DNA of 64,000 nucleotides from assembly GCA_023078555.1 (NCBI GenBank), contig CM041204.1, forward strand, positions 716,923 to 780,922, written 5' to 3'. The notes beneath the pieces are model-generated. The model saw only the letters and a list, made by a program, of their open reading frames with translations. It searched no databases and was not told where the DNA came from. The stretch comes from Ulva prolifera. Lineage: Eukaryota > Chlorophyta > Ulvophyceae > Ulvales > Ulvaceae. Shown in pieces: positions 26,501 through 36,992 of this stretch (its first letter is position 1; the number at the start of each line of letters is the position of its first letter). A program made the position numbers and the translations under genes.

Positions 26501-27734
26501 GGTGCTCGGCCCGGGTGCCGCTGCGGGGCCGGGGCAGGGGGGGGCAGTCTCCCAGCCGGGGGGGGGATGCGTGTGGCCGTCCCGCAGAGGCTCTGCCGGT
26601 CACGGCAGTGACAGGGGGGTTGAGCCTGACTGTGGGACGGGGGGTGATTTGGGGGGGAAAGCAGCGGCGGTGGCAGATTCGGCGGCGAAGGCGGGATTGA
26701 ACCCCACTGTGAGGGTGGCAGCCACTGGGGGGGCTGCGGAGGCATTGCCAGTCACAGCGCTGAAGGCGGGACTGAGTCCCGTGGAGGGGAGGGCAGCGGG
26801 GGGGGGAGACGCGGAGGCTACGGCAGGCTTGGCGGGGCAGGGCGGGTTGAGCCCAACGGTGGCGGGGGCGGGGGGGGGGGGGGGGGCTGGGGGGGGCTGG
26901 GCTGCGGAAGCTATGGCAGACATGGCGGCGCGTGGCGGGTTGAACCCACCAGTGGGGGGGGAAGTTGTGGGGGATGTTGCGGGGATCCCCTTGCAGGGTC
27001 AGGACGCTACAGGTCGTCCAGAAGTGGGCCCCTTTGGCCTGCCTGTCCCCGTGCCGGCGGGGGGACCGGCACCGACACCTACAGGGTTTATGCAACCGGA
27101 CAGTGCGGGAGGAAGTGGGGGTCTGGTGTACGATCCGGTAGCAGACGCCATGTTTGCAGATGCTCTCGCTGAGGCAGTGCTGTATCCGGAAGACCACTCC
27201 TCAGACGATTTCGGATCCATCAGCTTGGATGACGATTCGGTTCGTTCTGACCCAGCGGACCCCCGCTGCGCTGAGCACGAAGTGGCGGCAGAGGACCCTG
27301 AGACTAGGCCGTCCCAAATAATCTACCTGCACGATAGTTCGGGGTCAGTTCGTCTAACCGTGGACGAGTCCTTCGAGGAGCAGAAGACCACCCTGCACAT
27401 GGCCGCCACTTTCGTATCCCCTCCGGGTGGTTCGGTCGGGCGTGCAGCTCAACTGCGGCTCATTGTCGTGGCAGTGGACCTGATGTTGGTAAGCACCGCC
27501 GGCATGGGTTTGACTAAAGCGGAGCGCTTAGTCCGCATGAAGTCGATCATATCGGCTTACGGGCTCCAACCAGATGAAGGCACTGTATCCGAAGTTGTGT
27601 CACTGATTCAGACGGTGCGCTCCTCCAAGCAAACAACCCCCGCCACCCCCCCTGGCCAGTCTGTCGCATGGCCGTGGTGGGCCAATTCTCTACTCCCGCT
27701 CCCAAGGCAGACGTACAGTACCCAGGGATGTTGA
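23598..27734 (+). CDS. CACTA-encoded multi-exon protein T1, unknown function
   Basis: Start ATG at 23598. The first three exons fit well: 23598-24023, 24147-24294, then from 24409, with matching phases (0, then 1) and clean GT/CAG signals. Later exons are seen as open blocks after TGCAG acceptors near 25022 (DVKILGEFVAALDNLG), 25232 (GDRVARALRPAW) and about 25.66 kb (VKSGYGQPVKRLADD), and after 26170 (AELNNIPEGILATLPEDL). The last exon encodes a basic patch, a long Gly/Ala-rich tract with repeated GLNP/GLSP phrases, then an acidic region (DHSSDDFGSISLDDDS) and a globular-looking C-terminus ending at 27734. The junction near 25.5-25.66 kb was not resolved. No known domain; possibly an accessory DNA-binding protein as in other CACTA elements. 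Confidence 0.6.
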
Positions 27735-28540
27735 CCGTGCAGGGACGCAATTCTACAGAGGGCAGCGAAGCCGTCCCAGCCCCGGATCCTGTGGTGAATA
27801 CTGGTTGATGAGCAAAGTCCCTGGGGGATGGGGGCCTGTGGTGAATACTGGTTGATGAGCTAAGTCCCTGGGGGATGGGGGTGCCGGTAGCACAGCTGCG
27901 TGGGAGTACACTTTAATGCGGCGTGCAGTGTCCGCTAAGCCATCAAGCGTAGAACTTCCCGGCAGTATCAGCATAGTAACTTTGTTAATGCAGATGCTAC
28001 GGGAATACGTCAAAATTATTCCCATTTCGACGGTAATACAAGGACGGTGGGCCACATCACTGTACAGTGATGCACCCCCGTCTACTAGTGCCATACGCTC
28101 TGCTATAATGCAGGGGTTGACCGTTGTACCCCTCTAATCCTACAGCGCCGACCTGGTGTAGCCGTTGAGGATTGATAGTATTTTTTACACGAAATAACGA
28201 TTAGAATACTGAGTCGAACTCCGTACGCAAACTGTGGCGTCTTGTCTTCTGTAGACAATGGGTTCAGAACAGTTTCAGCTGTGCCTGCCTGGCAGCAGCC
28301 CGCAGCGCTGCAGTCGAGACACCGAGGTTCAGTGCAGCTGCAGCGAAATGGCATCACCTGGCCTGTGGCGTCGGAATCTCCCGGATGCCACCCTTCAGTG
28401 TCTCATAAACGCGTCTTCAGCGAATTAGCCATCAGCTTGTTATACTGCTGTTTCAGGGTAGCCACTACCGGGCGCGCAGTCTCCAGGAAGGCGTCAAAGC
28501 GCGCCTGCAGGTACCACTCCCTGCAGATCCAGCAGCTTCA
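27735..28540. other. Convergent 3' flanks of T1 and T2
   Basis: Holds the 3' ends of the two convergent genes, a 47-bp tandem duplication (27788-27881) and about 650 bases without a supported gene. Polyadenylation signals could not be assigned. Confidence 0.4.
27788..27881. repeat. 47-bp unit repeated twice
   Basis: The unit starts CCTGTGGTGAATACTGG and ends in CTGGGGGATGGGG. The two copies are nearly identical and lie just past the stop of T1. Confidence 0.9.
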
Positions 28541-29126
28541 TCAGGCAAAGGTCCCCACCGGGCCTCCAAGGGGGTGCCAGAGGATAGATGGTGACAATGC
28601 TGCGGTGGACATGGCAGGTGCATCGACTCGCCCGCACCTCAGCTGCTCTTCGGAAAAGTCTTTGAAGGGCGGTGTCTGGAGGTGGCGGTCCCACCTAGCG
28701 TCGGCTAGAATCTTGGTGGCATCCTCGACTGATAAGTGTCCCAACTTGTCGCCCCCTCTCCCGCCTCGGTGCCACTCTTGAATGAGGGCTCGAGTGAGGA
28801 CGATACGGTACAGCACCGCGTGCTGCACCTTGACGCGGTTGGTGAGTAACAGGACCCTTCGAGTCGCCTCGTCACCGTGGATGTCACTGCTGAACACAGT
28901 TCCCCCCTCCTGTCGCATGCGGTGGATGACGTCGCACACAGCGTCGGCCAGCATGCATGTGAAAAACCCGCAGTCGTGGCCGTTTGGTTGCTGCGGGGTT
29001 CCTCCTACCTGAACACCATTGGGGGACGGTTATAATGCTAATGTTACGTCAACAGATCAAGTCCACCGCAGACCTTGGACGCGGGGTGGTTCCAAAGCAG
29101 TACGCTGTCCGGGTTCGGGCAGAGAA

Positions 29127-29163
<37 letters not shown>

Positions 29164-29616
29164 CAGGTGGGCGCAATCAGAGGGTGCTGTTGTGTCAACG
29201 ATTGCAGTCCATTTGGTAATATGCGCGACTGTCAAGGGTCAGAGGACAGCATCTGTGTGGATGGTATCGCAGGAGAACAGTGGGACGTGGGCATTGTACC
29301 TTCGCCAACTTCAGGGTTATCCTAGCGGTGGATTCGGTCGGCCGGGTGGCCAGTCGGACGTTGTGTCGGCGGCCCACTGCTTTTACCCGAGGCCGGGTGG
29401 TAGATGGGGGGTCTTCCGGGGGAGAGGGGGCCCGGCCCTCGGGGTAGTCCAGCGCCATGCACAGAGCCTCACTCAAGACGTCCCTGGCCCGTTCAGCGGT
29501 GCCTGAGCCGGCGCTGATCAGGCTGTCAAAGAACGACACAGTCGGCGCCTTATTCTGCTTCATACGCCCTGCATTATGGCTGAAACGTCAGTAGTGGCGT
29601 TCAGCGGGCCTACTGT

Positions 29617-29650
<34 letters not shown>

Positions 29651-31775
29651 GGGGGGGGCGGGGGGCAATATGACAGTCCTACGCACAGCAGGCTACCTCA
29701 TCACAAAGTCTGCTGCGGCGGGAGAGCGTACATGGATGCCAGATGACAGCCAACATCCAGTGGCCGTTCCGGGGGACAGGGACTAAGACACATTCTTGCT
29801 CAAAGGTGTGAGCTTTGAACAACCACCGCCCCATAAATCTGGTGCGTCCGCTTGACCAGTCTGCGTCCGCATCCCCAGTACATATCCCAGCCATATTCTG
29901 GCTAGGCGTTGCAATGACGCCCTGCCCGGCCAGTGCGACACACCTACTCAAGGCGTAGTCAACGTGTGTACTCTCGGCCCATGCGGTGGGCCAGCCTCTC
30001 GCGAGGGTTTCCAGACCGACTGTCACAGACACCCGAGCATCCCCAAAATGTCCTAGTTGCAAGATCACACCCCCCACCACATTCGGGAACCTCTCCCCAT
30101 CGTCGTCGTCGGAGGACACTACGGTCGGTTCAGCTGCCTCCTGCGTTGTGTCGGCAGCGGATGTACCGGCGTCTTTGGAAGTGGACCCCCACTGCTGCTT
30201 CAGCTTGCCCGGAGGCTTTGCAGGGATGTTTGTGACCCAATCCGGCGGCACCACCGGAGGGTGTGCCAGGAGGGATGCTGACAGCCGCGGCTTATCCTTA
30301 CCGGCGGCCGAAGGCTCCGGGACGTCCGGGGCAGGAGGAGGTGCGGACAGGATTGGCCCCTCTTGACCGGGTGCTGGACAAGCAGGCTCCGGAGAGGTCC
30401 GGAGCGGGGGGGGGGCCTCGCCGATGGAGCAGATGGCTGCACCGACTGGGGCAGGTTGGGGCCCCTCGCTAGGGCCATCATCAGGGGTGACGGATGGAAC
30501 CGGATTGGCATCGGTGTCCGACCTCGCCTTATTGTCTCCTTCGGCAGGGGGGTCCGCAATGGGCCCTTCCCAGGCGGGGGGATCATCCGGGGGACCTGCC
30601 GGCCCCGCGTCTGCGGCAGCTAGTCTGGTTTCGATAGCTGTAGCGGATTCGTCCAGCCGCGGCGGCGGCAGACAGCCACTGGTCCGCGATGGCGACGGCG
30701 GCCTCACAGGGCCAACCGGCTGTGGGGACTGCTGGGGCAACGCCACAGGGGGAACCCCTACTGCAGCCGGCCCCTCGGGCGGCGGATGATCCCGGCTAAG
30801 GATCTGCGCTACGGCCGCAGCCCCCCCCCGTGCGGCACCCCGTGCCCCCCTGGGCCACCTAATTCGGGCGGGCTGCTGAAGACTGGTGCCCCGATCTGCG
30901 CGCCCTCTACCCGGAGCCCGTGCCCCTCGTGCCTCGCCAACCCGCTGCTGCTGCCGCGGATGGGTGTGTCTGCCACGCCCCTGCCTTCGGTCACCCGGGC
31001 CTATGCTGGTGCCGCTGGACTCTGTTGGCGGCGGGGCAGCGGCTGCACCCGGTCCTGGGGCTGTGGCGGTGCCGGTGACGCCCCCAAGAGCGGCGTCGGG
31101 TCCCCCCCGGTCTTCACCGTGCGACCCGCCCGCCCCACCCCTCTCTAGCTGTAACGCCAACATGGGCGCCTGCAGAGGCCCCACCTGAACCTCGGAGACA
31201 GGCCACTTAGGATTTGGAGTCCGTGCGAAGTTTGCCTCGCACTGTATCCACTCGCAGATCAAGTCTGTCCCGCCCGTGTGCCGCACACGTTCGAGCAGGC
31301 CGCCAGCGTCTTCTATGATGCCCGCGCCGACCTGGCAAGACCGGTACAGCACGATCTCCTCTGGCTTGCACGGGGCCTTAGTATGGACCGCGCGCTCGAA
31401 TGCGATCATCCGGAGGTCGTGCCAGAGGGATTTCATCTTCTGCTCTACCCGCGCGGCGTGGTCGGCGGTGTGTGAAGCCTCTACACTCTCCTTCATCGCC
31501 CGGATCGAGTCCAGGTACATTTCTAACCCTTCCCCCCCGGCCTCCACTATAGAGCCCACCATGGTAACATCTACAGTCGTTAATAGGTAGGCGTTGGCCA
31601 TGAAGTCTATCGGGAACCCGGGCTTCCGGGTACAGATCGTTAGTGCTGGGATCGGCTGGCCAGGCGTCCAGTTACCCTTCAGGGCGGTTTCCAGGAACCG
31701 CTTGAAAGACGAGTCACACTGACGGTTACTACGAATTGTCGCAAGGTAGGCCCGCAAGTCCCCGTCCGTTATCAT
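28541..31775 (-). CDS. CACTA-encoded Ulp1-type (C48) cysteine protease T2
   Basis: Three exons (31775-29732, 29568-29300, 29008-28541) sum to 2781 bases, 927 codons with the stop, all in frame. The N-terminal third is a globular domain I do not recognise (DGDLRAYLATIRSN; FERAVHTKAPCKPEEI). A long Gly/Pro/Ala-rich linker follows, then the peptidase. Its active-site pattern is spread over the exons: VPRNGHWMLAVIWHP gives the His, SFFDSLISAG the Asp, and TPQQPNGHDCGFFTC the Gln and Cys. This fits the Ulp1/SENP family, which cleaves SUMO-like tags and is carried by several transposon groups. Both introns contain a long G-run. Start at 31775 or the upstream in-frame ATG at 31808. It looks intact. 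The substrate is unknown. Confidence 0.8.
29130..29162. repeat. 33-bp G homopolymer in T2 intron 2
   Basis: Unbroken G-run (C in the sense of the T2 gene). True length is uncertain because such runs are hard to sequence. Confidence 0.7.
29617..29647. repeat. 31-bp G homopolymer in T2 intron 1
   Basis: Unbroken G-run followed by further G-rich sequence to 29667, within the intron between the His and Asp exons of T2. Confidence 0.7.
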
Positions 31776-32138
31776 ACTGGCACACATCGTGTGGACTGTA
31801 CACCGCACAGAAACGTTCTATCCGCGCTATCGCGACGCAGTCTTCCTACATCAACTGCATCAGACCTTGCACCTACCATTAATCTGTCCGCTGGACCTGC
31901 GACGTGCACTAACAGACGACACCGACGCTTGAAGAGGGAGCGAAAGTGGCCACGAGCGCACGCCGCAGGACGTGGGTTGTATGGCTCCAACGAGGGTGGC
32001 GCCTGTAGACACGCACTGGCGGGGACTCTGGTCCCCCCCGTGGCCCTCTGGCAAGTATGGAAAATGCAAAGTGGGCACAACTGGGATTGCCATCAACTGG
32101 GATTGCTGACGAAGGCATTTGGCGGTGGTCTTGTACAA

Positions 32139-35100
32139 TTACACAGTTCGGCCAGAAGCCTTGTTCGCTGTGGCCCAATACTGCACATTTTGTGCACCCC
32201 TCCGGACTGGAACTAACTGGCATGGAACTGCGTCCAAGTCTACGACGTATCTGCCGGCATATGCCCGAGACCCCCTGTTTGCACCCGCCACACCGAAAAA
32301 CTCGGGGGGACGTTTCAACACGGGATCTGGGGCGCGGGCTCCCGGGGTGGCTGGCAAGGTGCAATTATACAGATCAGCAACCCCCAGGTACAATGGGTTT
32401 GGTTCCGCAACACATGACACGCAACACACGCCATCCCGGGGCTGCAGACACGCCCTCGTGAAATACTGCAGTTCCCCGACGAAATACGTCACTGTCCCGC
32501 CACCCCCGTCCCCGTCCCCCCCAATGAGGTACCTCAAGAGGCACCACTTGTTGTCTTTCTTCCCTTGCGTACACTGTTGCGCGCAGCTGAACATGTCTGC
32601 AACGCGGGATTGCATCTGGTGGAACTTCATAAGTGTCACTGTGCCCTCACGGCGAGCCTCATCAACACTGCCATCCACCTTCAGGCCCAGAGCTCGGTGG
32701 ATGGCCACCTGACGTGCATAACCAACCCCCAGGCGACTGTGAGTTGGCCAGCCCTCGTCCTGTAGGGAGTCCTGATGGAAGAGGAGGTACGGCAACCCTG
32801 TCAGATTATCTCCCACAAAGTCCAGGGGGAGGACCGCCGCAGTCTCAGACTGGGCTAGGGCACTGCCCACCCCCACGACCCTGCCGGTGATCCGGTCACT
32901 GTCAATTGGTTGCTCCCCGTCAGCGGATCTTCCATTGCGAGTTCGTGCCCGCCGGCGTTTCTCAGTCGCTATGGCATCTGACAGTGAAGTCATGGCAGCA
33001 GGCAGTGAAGCTGCATCATGCAACAGCCGCATACATGTGCGGCGCAGCAGTTCATCGCTCACATATACTTGTTCAGGGCAACGAGTCGATCGATACTTGA
33101 TCAGTCTCTTCAGGAGCTGGACCATCCGCTCGATCCAGAATTCAAGACTGAAGAAGGATGCACCGCAGCACCTCACCTGATCCGGTAGGTGACTGGCCGC
33201 CAGATGCAGCTTGTACGTGCTGAGAGCAGCCCCTTCAAACGTCTCTTCCGCCAGTTTGGCGTACTGCAGCAGCAATCGCTGAGCTTCCGTGATTCGGGCC
33301 GGTGTGTGCTGACCCTCTTCATATCTGAGAAAGTAGAGGGCCCCTGCTCGCAGGAGCCCCCACGACTGCTCAAACACGCTGCGTATGCGTTTCTCGGAGG
33401 CTTTCCACGGGAGATCGTGCAGGAGGTACAGCGAGAATGTCTCGGTGAAGGCCAGCCAGTCTTCCATGAGCCAGCGACTGCGGTGCCTACGCAAACAGTC
33501 ACCCTGACTCAGACGGGATGCTTCAACAGGAGTGCACATGGTTCCTGTGTCCAAGTAACAGTCCGAAAAATGGCGCAGCCTCGGATGCGAGCAGGGTGTG
33601 CAGGCGATGGGACTGCGCACTTGGTGATGTCGGTGTACACCTTCTTGAAAAGAGAGGTCTGCATGATGTGGGGCGCTCTGGCAGCTATCGCCTTGACGAC
33701 ATCCTCTGGCAGTCGGAACAGGGCCCGGAGGCCAGTCAATGGCGCCTTCTTGGACTTCTTCCGGCCCAGGGGAGGGAGCCACTGGTTCCAGAAGTCCATG
33801 AGCACACCGAGCAGAAACACGTGCGCCACTCCGAGCCGGAAGAAATGGCAGGGACTGCAACGCCACAGCGTAATTCATAATCAACTCCAGACTCAAGGGC
33901 GAGGCAGGCAGCAGCAGGCTGGGGGTGCTCGTACTTGAAGTAGGAGAGGAGACTGAACAGCGGAGAACCTTTCACCCCCAGTAGCTTGTACTCATCTTTG
34001 GCGAGCTTGGCCCTGGACTTCGGTGTCTTCCGGTCGCAATAGCGTTTCAAGGTTGGTGCGTGGACCTGCATTACCACAGGCCTGGCCAGGGTTACCACAA
34101 GAAAAGAGCCGTATCACCAACGACGCTTGTTCGGTGTCAGAGGGGTTGGCAAGATGAGTTGCGGCGCACAGAGGGGGGGCAGGGGAGTAGGCCGCATGTG
34201 CACAGTTTGCATTCGATGACACTGTAGATGGAATTGCACCTGGGCAGCGATCTTGTCGCCCTTTCGGCCCCTGGCCAGGATCTCTGCCGCCGAGTACTTC
34301 AAGCGGTTGTCCGACTCCCAGGACGAGGGCTGCACATGCCGGGGCTCAGACCACGCGGTCCGCGGGGGGTTGCCACCAGTGTCCGGTTGTACACTCCCAG
34401 GCACCATCCGGGGGTTTGCAGCCGAGGATGCTGCTTCTTCCTCCGGGGTGAGTGATTTCCCTTTCAGAGGCCCGTCGGCATAGCAGGGCACGGGCTGGTG
34501 CAGAGGGTGATGGTGTCCCATCCACCTGTGTGGCATGCATGATAGCAGTTATAAGCAGGACAGGTACGTGAGACAGCACTAGCAGGAAAGAGATTACAAA
34601 CGTAAGTGAACACCCCGGACCTGACAGTGTTGGAGGGGTAATCCCACACGCCGTTTTGGGCACATCTGAAACATGCCCTCTTCGCTGTATGGCCGATGCT
34701 GTTGGTAAGTTTCTCCAGCCATGGGATATCCCCCTCCACACAGCACAGCACCGGCCACACGTGCAGTACCTCGCCCCCGGGCAGTGTGATTTTGAGTGCC
34801 TCACCCCCAGCTCCTGCACTCCAGCCATCACGTGGTGCGGGGGCCAGACACTACGTGATCGGGAACTGTACACATCACCCGGCAGTGACCAGGAAGACAA
34901 GGTGAGTGCGCGCCCGGATCATGCTTCTTGAAGAACGCCATCACGGACTCCAGAATGCTGGCCATGCATGTTGGTTCGGATGGCCCCTCCACCACTCCAA
35001 GGGGAATCCAGGCCACATTGGTACTTGAGAGATGGGGCGGCAGGTCAAGCAGGCGGATCCCCCAGATTGTGACACCGTGCTGCTTGTTGACGTACAGCTG

Positions 35101-36655
35101 GGCCCCGTCCCCCCCTGCAGGAAAAGCGACTGTCGGGACACGAGGCAGAGGGTCTCAATTCGCGGAGTTGCATAGGCGTGCCGATGCGGTGTGATAGCCA
35201 CCTGCTCAGATGAGGAGGTGGAGCGCACCGAGGCTGAACAGCAGGACAAGCTCCCTATGCTTTGGCTTCAGGATTTTGCCCCCACACGCCAGGTTGAGGG
35301 CCTTTCCAGCCGGGGAGTTGAGGAAGCTGCTTTTGTCTTTGACAGCTGTTGCCCTGGCTTCCCGTACGCTCGTCAGCAGCCCCGGCTGCAGGAGGAGGTC
35401 TTTCAGCGAGGCTTCTTCGCCAAAGAAGAAAGCTGAGCGCACAGGGACACCCTTCCCTGTGAGATCGACATCAAATCGCTGTTGACAACAACCTGGGGTT
35501 CCACAGGTGTCCGCCAGATGCTGGTGATGGTCACCCGGATCAAGTGGGGGGAACAAGGTCCAGCATTGGGGACAAACGTGGCGCGTTACAGAGGAAACAG
35601 GCGGGACACCCAAGACCGCCTTGACGAGGTGGAAGGAGGGAGGGAAAAAGTTTCCATCGGGTAGCAGGAGGTAATGTATGAACCTGCACCACGTGTCGAC
35701 GACCACGTCTTGTATGCGGAAGAGGCTCTTCAACTGGGCAATCCACATGCACACTGTGAGGACGGTGAGGGCGCTGCCGGTGTATATGTGTTTCATGCGT
35801 TGCTCATGCCACCAGACGCCCGTGCCCTTCCGGGCCCCTGTGGTGGGGTCCGGGCCGTCGTCATCCGCCTCCTGCATGTGCAACGATCAGGCGTGTCCTA
35901 CGGAGGAGTACGAGCTGATTCACAGCATTGTATGTAATGGAAGATGTGGACACACCTCAGGTTCGTCTGAACTGTAGTCCGTCTCTGATGAAAAGGCAAT
36001 GGAGTCGGCGTCTGAGAAGTCTGAGTCGTCGTCTGAAAATTGTGCGGGGCCCTCGGCGTGATCGCTTTCGGACGGTGGGGGCAGCTGTACACAATCCCAA
36101 CACCTCGGAGTTGCATTGGGCGAGCAGGCAAGAAACAGCTGAGGGACAGGAGCGCTGACACCCATGGCCATCGTGATCACGAGCCGCTGTCATGCCGATC
36201 TGCATCATGATCAGGCAAACCGGGACTTAGCACGGTCAACTACCGAAGGTACGCACGTCGAAGAGGTCGTCGGAGTGGGCAGGCTCATCGGGGGGACCCC
36301 CCATGTCTGGAGGTGATGGGGATCTCCCAGAGGGACCGGCCCCGTCGTGTCTGCCGCTGCGGTCATCATCGGCAGTAGCGGAGGTCGGGCCAGCGGCTGG
36401 CCTCGAGTCCGGGCCCGCGTCGTCGTGTCCACCAGGGGCTCTCCGCGATGCGGCTGCTGCACTCAGTCGACGGCTGCAAGGACCGTGATGGTTTTGGGCG
36501 GTGTTGTGCCTCTGAAACTTCTCACCACAGCCTAGACACTGGTATTTAAACGGTTCCTTCCCCGTCGGCTCGGGAGGGATCAGGCGCTTACAGTTCGCTT
36601 TGGCAACCAATTCGTTCACCTCCGCCCTCTTCAGTCTATCCGCCGAACCGGCCAT
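32139..36655 (-). CDS. CACTA transposase, Tnp2 family (T3)
   Basis: Multi-exon minus-strand gene. Exon 1 (36655 to about 36250) has a zinc-finger-like C-x2-C-x12-H-x4-C motif in YQCLGCGEKF. An acidic exon follows (about 36085-35953). The next exon (from about 35870) has RIQDVVVDTWCRFIHYLL and a Cys cluster (VCPQCW near 35.57 kb; CGTPGCC). Then come GVTIWGIRLLDLPPH (about 35.05 kb) and LEKLTNSIGHTAKRACFRC (about 34.7 kb). Exon 34065-33935 carries GVKGSPLFSLLSYF, exon 33854-33621 GVAHVFLLGVLMDFWNQWL, and the last exon 33477-32139 carries LPWKASEKRIR, YKLHLAASHLPDQVR and YFVGELQYFTRA. This order is that of Tnp2/DUF4218-type CACTA transposases. The last three junctions keep phase (0, 2, 2). Upstream junctions are approximate, so intactness is not proven. 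Confidence 0.8.
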
Positions 36656-36992
36656 GGTAGCCAGCCGGACTTAAGCATTCTTGTGAAGATGTTCAACGAT
36701 AGCGCGGCCTCTGGTGTTTGTCGTCCCTATGATGGCATTACGTCCCACGAAGACCTCCCTGTCGCATCCCATGTTCGCCCTGACGCCACAATCCCAGGCG
36801 AGGCGCCGGGGTATCGAGGCAGCCAAACCTTTGAAGGCGGACCGCGCGACGACGCTACATCGGCATACCATTCAAAGCACGGAGCAGCAAAGCATGTGCG
36901 AATGACGCGATATGTTAGCTGTGCCTACGATACGACCATCCACAGTACGGGCCATAGACGTGTGTTAATTCCGCTTTGTCTAATCATCCACC

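Noticed and set aside
26223-27734. Minus-strand Pro/His-rich frames opposite T1 (26355-27197 and others)
   Set aside because: They are shadows of the GC-rich, Gly/Ala-coding plus strand, with no splice or domain support.
32139-36655. Transposase as a Kyakuja-Dileera-Zisupton type
   Set aside because: The CACTAG ends, the paired Cys clusters and the WKASE/KLHL blocks fit Tnp2-type CACTA transposases better. A protease is found in several groups and does not decide it.
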